A stretch of DNA of 64,000 nt from an uncultured Caulobacteraceae bacterium (GTDB lineage: Bacteria > Pseudomonadota > Alphaproteobacteria > Caulobacterales > Caulobacteraceae): positions 1 through 64,000 of the forward strand of contig CAIQJF010000034.1 of the NCBI GenBank assembly GCA_903872075.1, written 5' to 3'. The notes below the pieces were generated by a model. That model worked only from the letters and a program-made list of their open reading frames with translations, had not been told where the DNA came from and searched no databases. This document shows, piece by piece, positions 1 through 6,297 of the stretch. Positions within the stretch are counted from its first letter, which is position 1. Every line of letters starts with the position of its first letter. The position numbers and the translations under genes are program-made.

Positions 1-429
1 CCGCGCGCGCGCCGCCGCGCCGTCGTCGGCGCGCCGGGCCGCCTCGACCAGCCGGCGCAGGGCCACCGAGGCGCCGCCGGGCTGGGCCGCCAGCCATTCC
101 CAGTGCCGTGGCAGCAGGGTGACTTCGCGGGCCACCACCCCCAGTTTCGGCCGGCCCCGTCCACGCGGGGCGGGGGCCTCAACCGGCGATCCCGCCTGGA
201 CCGGTGCGCCAAGGTCGCGAGGGAGGCGGTCCAGGCCCGCCGACGGCGCGCCGCGCCAGTCCACCTCCACTGTTTCTCCGGTGGCGTCGTCGAATATCAG
301 GGCCGCCTCGTGCGCGCCGGGTGCGAGCGCCGCCTTGATCGCCAGGACGACATCGGCCAGCGGTCCTTCGCCGACCCGCCGCGCGCCGATGAAACCTGTG
401 CAGACACGGGAGTGGTCGAGGTCGCTCAT
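1..429 (-). CDS. DUF2239-family protein (partial, C-terminus outside window)
   Basis: The gene starts at an ATG (427-429) and reads leftward off the window edge, so 143 codons are visible. The N-terminal half carries the pattern I associate with DUF2239: a VCTGFIGARRVGEGP opening, then LIFDDATGETVEVDWRG. A Pro/Arg linker follows (PAPRGRGRPK), then LLPRHWEWLAAQPGG and ALRRLVEAARR. That last block aligns with the paralogue at 775-1326 and looks like a short ribbon-helix-helix-type segment, which is my inference. It starts 4 bases after the stop of the GIY-YIG-like gene, so it is the third gene of a minus-strand operon. The biochemical function of DUF2239 is not known to me. Confidence 0.8.
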   Translation of the reverse strand, partial: MSDLDHSRVCTGFIGARRVGEGPLADVVLAIKAALAPGAHEAALIFDDATGETVEVDWRGAPSAGLDRLPRDLGAPVQAGSPVEAPAPRGRGRPKLGVVAREVTLLPRHWEWLAAQPGGASVALRRLVEAARRADDGAAARAR

Positions 430-433
430 GGCG

Positions 434-778
434 TCAGATTGTGGACGCGGCGAAGTGGGCGCGCCAGTGCGCGAGCCTGTCCTTCAACACGGTGTCGCGG
501 GCCATGACCGACGCCTCCTCGACATAGTCCAGGATTTCGAAGGTCAGTCCTTCGCCGCCGGTGGCGGTCCAGGCGGCCTGCAGGTCGGCGTGGGGCGAGC
601 CCGCATGGCGGAGCGCGAACCAGATGCGGTTCTGGATGGTCTCGACATTGAGCGCCTGTCCGACCCAGGTCTGGCCGGTCGCCGCGCAGCCTATCCGGAA
701 GACGCCCGCCACGGTCTTCTTGCGCCGGTAGTCGGCGACCGCCGCCCGGCGGTCGGACTTTGATGGGCCTGGCGTCAT
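434..778 (-). CDS. GIY-YIG nuclease-family protein (114 aa)
   Basis: A small protein with one GIY-YIG-like domain over about residues 22-90. The first motif reads AGVFRI (GIY becomes GVF) and the second TWVG (YIG becomes WVG), followed by a helix with an Arg (IQNRIWFALRH) and LQAAW...LTFEILDY. The usual C-terminal metal-binding Glu position seems to fall in LKDRLAHWR, with Asp instead. The fold assignment is supported by spacing. The altered residues leave open whether it cuts DNA, although related small proteobacterial GIY-YIG proteins show similar changes. The start ATG (776-778) overlaps the stop of the upstream DUF2239 gene as ATGA, and the stop lies 4 bases before the next DUF2239 gene, so it is sandwiched and probably co-translated. 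Confidence 0.75.
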   Translation of the reverse strand: MTPGPSKSDRRAAVADYRRKKTVAGVFRIGCAATGQTWVGQALNVETIQNRIWFALRHAGSPHADLQAAWTATGGEGLTFEILDYVEEASVMARDTVLKDRLAHWRAHFAASTI

Positions 779-1326
779 GCTGTTCGATCTCCATCCGGGG
801 CGGCGAACGCGGCGCCTGCCAGCTCGCAGGCATAGTCTCTGACATCCTTCGGCCAGGCCCCGGCCGCCTGGCGGAACCGCACGGAGTCGCCCGCGAACAG
901 GGCCCGGCAGGCCTCCTCGTAGCCTTCGAGGTCTCCGGCCAGCATGGCGATGAAGGCGTAGGCGGCGTCCTTCGCCCGGCGGACCTGTCCCGCGCCATCG
1001 CGTCGCGCGGCGTCGATCAGGCGACGCACGGCCGCGGAAGGCCCGCCCGGTTGTTCGCTGAGCCAGGTCGCATGCCTTGGCAGCAGCCGGACGGACAGAT
1101 CGACGGGCTTTCCGGACGCAGGCGCCTGCGCTCCACGCCCGCCGCTGGCGGCCGCGATATCCTCCGCGGTGTTCAGGGGGACGGGCCGGCCGTTGTCATC
1201 GTTGAACACGAGCAGCCGCCGTGGGTCGAGACCCTGCGCCGTGAGATCCGAGATAACCGCGCCAAGTTCGCCGCCGGCGATTCGCGCGCCGCCGTGGAAC
1301 ACCGAAACTGTTTGAGCTGAGGACAT
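775..1326 (-). CDS. DUF2239-family protein (183 aa), first gene of operon
   Basis: This is a full-length paralogue of the partial gene at 1-429. The N-terminal part (about 1-65) has an IAGGELGAVISDL and LLVFNDDNGRPVPL arrangement. The middle (about 75-115) has LLPRHATWLSEQPGG followed by AAVRRLIDAARR, matching the sister protein closely. The C-terminal helices (about 120-183) include AYAFIAMLAGDLEGYEEACRALF. The start ATG (1324-1326) is preceded by GGAAAG at a workable distance. It opens the operon and overlaps the GIY-YIG gene by 4 bases. The AT-rich repeat pair at 1358-1397 lies 32-71 bases upstream, where operators are expected. Function is unknown; the RHH-like stretch suggests DNA binding, which is inference only. 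Confidence 0.8.
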   Translation of the reverse strand: MSSAQTVSVFHGGARIAGGELGAVISDLTAQGLDPRRLLVFNDDNGRPVPLNTAEDIAAASGGRGAQAPASGKPVDLSVRLLPRHATWLSEQPGGPSAAVRRLIDAARRDGAGQVRRAKDAAYAFIAMLAGDLEGYEEACRALFAGDSVRFRQAAGAWPKDVRDYACELAGAAFAAPDGDRTA

Positions 1327-1350
1327 GAGCTTTCCGCCTGGAGTAGCGGC

Positions 1351-1397
1351 TTATATATACCCGGATAAAAATAATGCAATATTACCCGGAATAAAAT
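1351..1397. promoter_or_regulatory. AT-rich direct repeat, putative operator/promoter
   Basis: Two near-identical 15-mers sit in the divergent intergenic region: TACCCGGATAAAAAT at 1358-1372 and TACCCGGAATAAAAT at 1383-1397, 25 bp apart. The first is preceded by a TATATA run. The stretch is strikingly AT-rich for this genome and lies just upstream of the DUF2239 operon start. I interpret it as promoter plus operator; I cannot name the regulator. Confidence 0.5.
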
Positions 1398-1454
1398 CGA
1401 CGATGGTCGCCGGGCTGGCGTCGCGCCGATCGCGATTGCGCCCCGCCGCGATCC

Positions 1455-1481
1455 TGTTCATTCTGAACATTGATAATGAAC
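1455..1481. promoter_or_regulatory. Palindromic operator-like site upstream of LLM oxidoreductase
   Basis: TGTTCATTCTGAACA (1455-1469) is a perfect 6-3-6 inverted repeat. GTTCATT (1456-1462) also pairs with AATGAAC (1475-1481), giving nested symmetry. It sits 44-70 bases before the ATG at 1525. The size suits a TetR-, GntR- or MarR-type dimer site; no regulator gene is adjacent. Confidence 0.4.
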
Positions 1482-1524
1482 CCGCCCAAGAGCGGGGCGC
1501 GAGGAACAGCAGGCGGAGGCTCTC

Positions 1525-2790
1525 ATGAAGTTTACCTGGTTCAATCTGATGCCCTGGCCCTATCTGCCGGACGACTTCCGGGAGAAGAACCGTTCGGTCT
1601 GGGTGGACATCGACCAGCGCCTGTTCGATCCGGCCAAGAGCCATGAGGTGTACAACACCTACATGGACCTGCTGGAGTACGCCGACACCCTGGGCTTCGA
1701 CGGGGTCGGGGTGAACGAGCACCACCAGAACGGCTACGGCATCATGCCTTCGCCCAACATCATCGCCGCGGGCCTGGCGCGCCGGACCAAGAACGCCGCC
1801 ATCGTGGTGCTGGGCAATTCCATCGCCCTGTACAACCCGCCGATCCGCGTGGCCGAGGAGTTCGCCATGCTGGACTGCATCTCCGGCGGGCGTCTGGTGG
1901 CGGGCTTCCCGGTCGGCACCTCCATGGACACCAACTATTGCTACGGCCAGATCCCGGCCCTGACCCGGGAGAAATACGCCGAGGCGCACGACCTGATCAT
2001 CCGCGCCTGGACCGAGCGCGATCCGTTCGCCTTCAACGGCCGCTACAACAAGCTGCGGCACGTCAACATCTGGCCGCGGCCGATCCAGGAGCCGATCCCG
2101 CCAATCCATATCCCTGGCGGCGGCTCGGTGGAGACCTACGACTTCTGCATCGACAACACCTATTCCTACTCCTACCTCAGCTTCTCCGGCTATCTGCGCG
2201 CCAAGGTGCTGATGCAGGGCTATTGGGACCGGGTCGCTGAGCGCAACACGCCGGACGTCTCGCCCTATCGGGCCGGCTTCGCCCAGACCATCTGCGTGGC
2301 CGAGACCGACGAGGAGGCCGAACGGCTCTATTCGGAGCACGTCCTCTATTTCTACAATCGTTGCCTGCACGTGCACCCGGGCTTCGCCGACGCCCCCGGC
2401 TACCGGACCATCAAGACCATCCAGACAGGCGCCCTGTCGCAGTACGCCCCGCCTCGCGGAACCTATTCCCAGCTGACCTGGAAGGATCTGGTGGAGGGCG
2501 GCCACGTGATCGCCGGCTCGCCGGAGACCGTGCGCCACCGGATGGAGGACCTGATCAAGGGTCTCAACGTCGGCAACATCTTCTGCCTGATGCATGTGGG
2601 GAACATGCCGGCCGACAAGTGCATGTACTCCTCCAAGCTGTTCGCCGAGAAGGTCATGCCCAAGCTCCGCGGCCTTCTGCCTGAATGCGAAGGTGACGGC
2701 CGCTTCTGGTGCAAACCGCTGGCAAATCGCGCCACCTCCGGAACCCTGCCGCAACCCTATAGCCCGGCCCGGGCTGCCGAAGCCGTCTGA
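1525..2790 (+). CDS. LLM-class flavin-dependent oxidoreductase (luciferase-like, 421 aa)
   Basis: A bacterial-luciferase-fold (TIM barrel) monooxygenase or oxidoreductase using reduced FMN/F420-type flavin. Family features are GFDGVGVNEHHQNGYG (about residues 57-72, the EHH motif near the flavin), the conserved ISGGRLVAGFPVGT stretch (about 120-133) and the C-terminal IAGSPETVRHRMEDL block (about 330-344), typical of this superfamily. The length of 421 residues is somewhat longer than the common 330-380. GGAGG at 1515-1519 precedes the ATG. It is followed after 13 bases by an alpha/beta hydrolase gene, so the two are likely co-transcribed. The substrate cannot be told; a lactone- or ester-forming oxygenation followed by hydrolysis is one possibility. 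Confidence 0.85.
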   Translation: MKFTWFNLMPWPYLPDDFREKNRSVWVDIDQRLFDPAKSHEVYNTYMDLLEYADTLGFDGVGVNEHHQNGYGIMPSPNIIAAGLARRTKNAAIVVLGNSIALYNPPIRVAEEFAMLDCISGGRLVAGFPVGTSMDTNYCYGQIPALTREKYAEAHDLIIRAWTERDPFAFNGRYNKLRHVNIWPRPIQEPIPPIHIPGGGSVETYDFCIDNTYSYSYLSFSGYLRAKVLMQGYWDRVAERNTPDVSPYRAGFAQTICVAETDEEAERLYSEHVLYFYNRCLHVHPGFADAPGYRTIKTIQTGALSQYAPPRGTYSQLTWKDLVEGGHVIAGSPETVRHRMEDLIKGLNVGNIFCLMHVGNMPADKCMYSSKLFAEKVMPKLRGLLPECEGDGRFWCKPLANRATSGTLPQPYSPARAAEAV

Positions 2791-2803
2791 GGATCACCCC
2801 GCC

Positions 2804-3583
2804 ATGATGACCCAGAAGACCGCCCAGACGCGGCATGCCGAAGTTCGCTATCTCGAAGGCGGTTCGGGAACGCCGCTCGTGTTCCTGCACGGCGCCGGCG
2901 GCATGACGCCGGAGGATCCGCTGCTCGCGGCCCTCGCCGAAACGCATCACGTCTACGCCCCTTATCTCCCAGGCTATGGCGAGACCGAGGACTGTCCCGA
3001 ACTGCGCGATATGCTCGACTACACCCTGCTGGGTTGGGACCTGGTGAAGGCCTTCGGCCTCACCGATCCGATCCTGGTGGGCCATTCCATGGGCGGCATG
3101 ATCGCCGCGGAAATGGCAGCCATCGCGCCCAATGACGTCTCCCGCCTGGCCCTGATTTGCCCGGCTGGCCTGTGGCTTGAAGAGCACCCGATCCCGGACA
3201 TGTTCACCTTCATGCCCTATGAGATGCCCGGCTATCTGTTCCACGACCCGGAGTCCGGCGCCAAGCTGATGACCTCGGGCCTGGACATGAACGATCCGAA
3301 GTTCCTGCAGAACTATCTGGTGCGCAACGCCCGTCAGCTGGGCATGGCCGGCAAGCTTCTCTTCCCGATCCCCGAGCGGGGCCTCGCCCAGAGGCTCTAT
3401 CGGATTCAGGCCCGCACGGTGATCGTCTGGGGCGCAAGCGACAGGCTGATCCCGCCGGTCTACGGCCCCGCCTTCGCCGCCGGGATCGCGGGCTCGCGTC
3501 TCGTGACGGTGCCTGAAGCCGGGCACATGGTGATCCTGGAGAAGCCCGCGGACGTCGCCGCGGCGGTCGCGACCCTCGGATAG
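2804..3583 (+). CDS. Alpha/beta-fold hydrolase (259 aa)
   Basis: A soluble alpha/beta hydrolase with the full catalytic triad: nucleophile elbow GHSMGG with Ser95, acid Asp213 in WGASDRLIP, and His241 in EAGHMVILEKP. The oxyanion segment is FLHGAGG near residues 26-32. I chose the ATG at 2804 because it begins just after the stop of the oxidoreductase gene, with GAGGA about ten bases upstream; longer forms would overlap that gene deeply. The pairing with the luciferase-like oxidoreductase suggests it hydrolyses an ester, lactone or beta-diketone-type product, which is inference. Reading continues on the same strand to the Tat-exported hydrolase at 3648. Confidence 0.85.
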   Translation: MMTQKTAQTRHAEVRYLEGGSGTPLVFLHGAGGMTPEDPLLAALAETHHVYAPYLPGYGETEDCPELRDMLDYTLLGWDLVKAFGLTDPILVGHSMGGMIAAEMAAIAPNDVSRLALICPAGLWLEEHPIPDMFTFMPYEMPGYLFHDPESGAKLMTSGLDMNDPKFLQNYLVRNARQLGMAGKLLFPIPERGLAQRLYRIQARTVIVWGASDRLIPPVYGPAFAAGIAGSRLVTVPEAGHMVILEKPADVAAAVATLG

Positions 3584-3647
3584 CCGCAGACCCTGTTCAG
3601 GCCGCCGCCGGAATGCTCAATTGCGGCGGTGGTCATGAGGGGATGAC

Positions 3648-5393
3648 ATGAGAATAACCAGGCGCGGCTGGCTCGGCGGAGCGGCCCTGATCGCGGGGGC
3701 GTCGGGGACGGCCGGCACGAACGCGGCCACGCCGTCGCCATCGCCTCACGCAGCGGCCGCGACGCTCCCGGCGGGTCCGGTCCGTGTGCTGTCACGCGGC
3801 GATGGTCATGACTACGGCCCGGCGCTTGACGCCCTGCGGGATTACGCCCGCGCCGAGCTCGCGGCCATCGGCCTGCCAGGGATGACGCTTTCGGTCACCG
3901 ATGCGTCCGGTTTCGCCGCCGTGCTGACGCTGGGCTGGGCGGACCGCGAACGGGCGATCCCCGTCAAACCGGCGCATGCGTTCCAGATCGGGTCGATCAG
4001 CAAGTCCTTCGTCGCCCTCACGGTGCTGGCGCTCGCCGATCAGGGGCTGATCAATGTCGACGCGCCGCTGTCGACATATCTGCCCGACGCCGCTCTGCCG
4101 AGCGAACCGATCACCGCCGCCCATCTGCTCAGCCACACCTCCGGTCTGCCCAACGGCGCGCCGCCGTTTCCGCGCACCCCTGATGGCCGGCTCTGGTGCG
4201 GGTTCGCGCCTGGGTCCCATTTCTCCTACAGCAACACCGGCTATGTGCTGCTCGGCCTGCTCATCGAACGGGTGACAGGCGAACCCCATCAGGCCGTGGT
4301 GAAGCGTCTGGTGCGCGACAAGCTGCGCCTCGGCGATCTGGCGGGAACCCTCTCCCAGACGGATCGCGGGCGGTTCGCCGTGGGCTACTGGCCCTGGGAC
4401 AGGACCTCGGCGGCTGTGCTGCCGCGCACGCGCCTGGAGCCCGCGGCCTGGAACGAGGAAGACACCGCCGCCGGCTCCATCGGCGCGACGAGCGGTCAGA
4501 TGACCCTCTATCTGCGGGCGCTCATGCAGATCGCGCAGGGCAAGGGCGCGCCCGTGCTGTCCGACGCCGCCGCCCGTCGCTTTGTCGCGCCAGTCATCGC
4601 CACCGACGAATTCGGGCCCGGCGCGCACTACGCCTGCGGGGTCTCCGTGGTTCCCATCGATGGCGCGGCATGCCTGCACCACACCGGCGGCATGATGGCC
4701 TTCTCCTCGGCGTTCCATGCCGATCCGGCGGCAGGCGTCGCCTGTTTCGCCAGCGTCAACGCCCGCAATGAGGGGTACCGGCCACGGGTGACCACCGCCT
4801 ATGCGGTGCGTCTGATGCGGGCCGTTCGCGCCGGGAAGCCATTGCCCGAGGCGCCCGATCCCCTGGCCCCCTACCGGTTCAAGGACCCGGCGCCGTTCCT
4901 GGGAACCTTTGTTGGTCCGGGCGGCCATCGCTACGTTCTGGCCTCAGCCGCCACGGGCGTCACCCTCACGTCGGGCGGTCAGACGCACCGGGTGATCCCC
5001 CAGGGGCCGCGGCGCCTCGTCACCGACCACCCGATGTTCTCGGCCTATGGGCTCGACGCGATGATGGAGGGCGGCAAGGCGACCGGTTTCTGGTGGGGCG
5101 AGACGCTGTTCGGCCGCGATTCCGCGCCGGCTCAGCCGGCGCCGTCGGCCGCGCTCCAGGCCCTGGCCGGCGCCTACTTGAACCGCGATCCCTGGGTGGG
5201 CGGCGGCGCCGTCGTGGTCCGGGGTGATGCTCTCGTGGTCGAGGGCCTTGGGCGCATCGTCGATCGCGGCGGCTGGTGGAGCGCCGAGCCGGATGTGGGC
5301 GGAGTCGAACGCCTGCGCTTTGAGGCCCTGCTGAATGGCAAGGCGCAGCGGCTCAGTCTGTCCGGGGCCGACCTTCTCCGCCTGCAGGTCTGA
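3648..5393 (+). CDS. Tat-exported beta-lactamase-family serine hydrolase (581 aa)
   Basis: The N-terminus MRITRRGWLGGAALIAG is a twin-arginine signal peptide with probable cleavage near residues 26-36, so the product should act in the periplasm. The class C beta-lactamase/penicillin-binding fold is shown by Ser116-Ile-Ser-Lys119 (SISK, the SxxK nucleophile motif), Tyr194-Ser-Asn196 (YSN) and a late LHHTGGMMAF (KTG-like box as HTGG). HLLSHTSGLPNG is the usual conserved turn. About 170 residues after the catalytic domain form a beta-rich C-terminal extension found in many peptidase S12-type proteins. It could be a D-aminopeptidase, esterase or carboxypeptidase; true lactamase activity is unlikely to be inferable. 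Confidence 0.85.
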   Translation: MRITRRGWLGGAALIAGASGTAGTNAATPSPSPHAAAATLPAGPVRVLSRGDGHDYGPALDALRDYARAELAAIGLPGMTLSVTDASGFAAVLTLGWADRERAIPVKPAHAFQIGSISKSFVALTVLALADQGLINVDAPLSTYLPDAALPSEPITAAHLLSHTSGLPNGAPPFPRTPDGRLWCGFAPGSHFSYSNTGYVLLGLLIERVTGEPHQAVVKRLVRDKLRLGDLAGTLSQTDRGRFAVGYWPWDRTSAAVLPRTRLEPAAWNEEDTAAGSIGATSGQMTLYLRALMQIAQGKGAPVLSDAAARRFVAPVIATDEFGPGAHYACGVSVVPIDGAACLHHTGGMMAFSSAFHADPAAGVACFASVNARNEGYRPRVTTAYAVRLMRAVRAGKPLPEAPDPLAPYRFKDPAPFLGTFVGPGGHRYVLASAATGVTLTSGGQTHRVIPQGPRRLVTDHPMFSAYGLDAMMEGGKATGFWWGETLFGRDSAPAQPAPSAALQALAGAYLNRDPWVGGGAVVVRGDALVVEGLGRIVDRGGWWSAEPDVGGVERLRFEALLNGKAQRLSLSGADLLRLQV

Positions 5394-5427
5394 GGCCGGC
5401 CAGCGCTCGCCAGACCTGAAACGACAA

Positions 5428-5455
5428 GAGCCGCCGGCCTCGCGGCCGACGGCTC
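5428..5455. terminator. Hairpin between convergent genes
   Basis: GAGCCG (5428-5433) pairs with CGGCTC (5450-5455), and inside it GGCC pairs with GGCC around a TCGC loop with a two-base mismatch. It lies between the convergent ends at 5393 and 5483. On the minus strand it is followed by TTGTCGTTT, so it is best as the terminator of the PEP-CTERM gene and possibly serves both directions. Confidence 0.5.
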
Positions 5456-5482
5456 CTGCTCACAGCCCCGTGGAGAAGGGGA

Positions 5483-6172
5483 TCAGGCCGCCAAGGCGAC
5501 CGCGCGGCGGCGGCGCATGGCCGCGCCAAGTCCGCCGAAGCCCACCAACATCAGCGCCCACGACGCCGGCTCGGGCACGCCGCCGCCGAGGGTCGAAAAG
5601 GTGATGTCGTAGTTGCCGTTCAGCACCGTGTCCGATCCGTAGAAGGGCCACTGGAAGAAGCTGATGCTGCTGATCGCCAGCGGGCCGCCGAAGGCGTTCT
5701 TGTTGTAGATTTCAAAGTAGTCGAACGTCGGGCCGACGCTCACGCCGCTGTCGTTGCACAGGAACGGATAGCAGTTGCCGCCGTCGGCGTTGCCGACGGT
5801 GGGTCCGGCGTTGAATTGCGTCTGAAGGGCGCCGATGAGCGGGCCATAGGCGCCCACGTTGGTCAGGAAGTAGGAACGGACAACATCTGTGCCGGTGTAG
5901 TCGGCATAGAAGTAGCCGTTGCCGCAGCCGTTGCAGACGGCGTCCTGGTTCGTCACCTTGACTTCCATGACCAGGTCACCAGCGGCGGGATTATAGTTGT
6001 AGGTCGCGCCGGTGATGGTGACGGTGCCGGACTGACCGCCCAGCGCGCCGTTGAAGAAGGTCGCGGTGTTGGACAGCGGGCCCACCGGATAGCCGGTGCC
6101 GGCCGAGGCGGAGAGAGCGAGCACCGTTGCGGTGGCGAAAGCGACGGTCGCGAGAGTGGACTTCAAAGTCAT
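5483..6172 (-). CDS. PEPxxWA-CTERM sorting-domain protein (229 aa)
   Basis: An exported protein with an Ala-rich signal peptide (about residues 1-25, MTLKSTLATVAFATATVLAL) and a C-terminal exosortase signal: VPEPASWALM, then a hydrophobic Gly-rich helix and an RRRR stop. This is the PEPxxWA variant common in alphaproteobacteria. It predicts cleavage and surface or matrix delivery by an exosortase not encoded here. The body (about 26-195) is beta-rich and low in lysine. It contains two short Cys pairs (VCNGCGNG and NCYPFLCND) that could form disulfides. I chose the ATG at 6170-6172, the only one fitting the signal peptide; the promoter at 6219-6249 lies just upstream. Function is unknown; such proteins are often linked to biofilm or exopolysaccharide. 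Confidence 0.85.
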   Translation of the reverse strand: MTLKSTLATVAFATATVLALSASAGTGYPVGPLSNTATFFNGALGGQSGTVTITGATYNYNPAAGDLVMEVKVTNQDAVCNGCGNGYFYADYTGTDVVRSYFLTNVGAYGPLIGALQTQFNAGPTVGNADGGNCYPFLCNDSGVSVGPTFDYFEIYNKNAFGGPLAISSISFFQWPFYGSDTVLNGNYDITFSTLGGGVPEPASWALMLVGFGGLGAAMRRRRAVALAA

Positions 6173-6218
6173 GACGTATGCCCCTGATCGGAATTGCGAA
6201 GGTTCAATGCCTAACGAC

Positions 6219-6249
6219 GATTTAGCACGCGGGTTCCAATTTGCGTCAA
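6219..6249 (-). promoter_or_regulatory. Housekeeping (sigma-73-type) promoter of the PEP-CTERM gene
   Basis: On the minus strand TTGACGC (6243-6249) is followed after 16 bases by GCTAAATC (6219-6226). These match the Caulobacter housekeeping consensus TTGACGS/GCTANAWC almost perfectly. The predicted start of transcription is near 6211, about 40 bases before the ATG. Confidence 0.75.
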
Positions 6250-6273
6250 AAAAAAGTTCCTGGCGTCGGAACT
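6248..6273 (-). terminator. Intrinsic terminator of the acyl-CoA ligase gene
   Basis: Read on the minus strand, AGTTCC (6268-6273) pairs with GGAACT (6255-6260) around a 7-base loop and is followed by eight T residues (6248-6255). It lies 25 bases after the ligase stop. The T-run merges with the TTGACGC -35 box of the next promoter. Confidence 0.75.
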
Positions 6274-6297
6274 CAGGTGAGGGTGCGGCCCTAGGGG

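Noticed and set aside
1455-1481. SOS (LexA) box reading of the GTTC/GAAC elements
   Set aside because: The alphaproteobacterial SOS box needs GTTC-N7-GTTC (or its complement). Here the spacing and orientation do not fit.
1351-2754. 467-codon antisense frame across the luciferase-like gene
   Set aside because: The sense strand encodes a recognisable LLM oxidoreductase with a GGAGG ribosome site; the antisense product is His/Val/Gly-rich without domains.
3602-3629. CCGCCGC/GCGGCGG inverted repeat after the alpha/beta hydrolase gene
   Set aside because: Seven base pairs with a 14-base loop and no T-run; likely chance in high-GC DNA, and the next gene starts within 20 bases.
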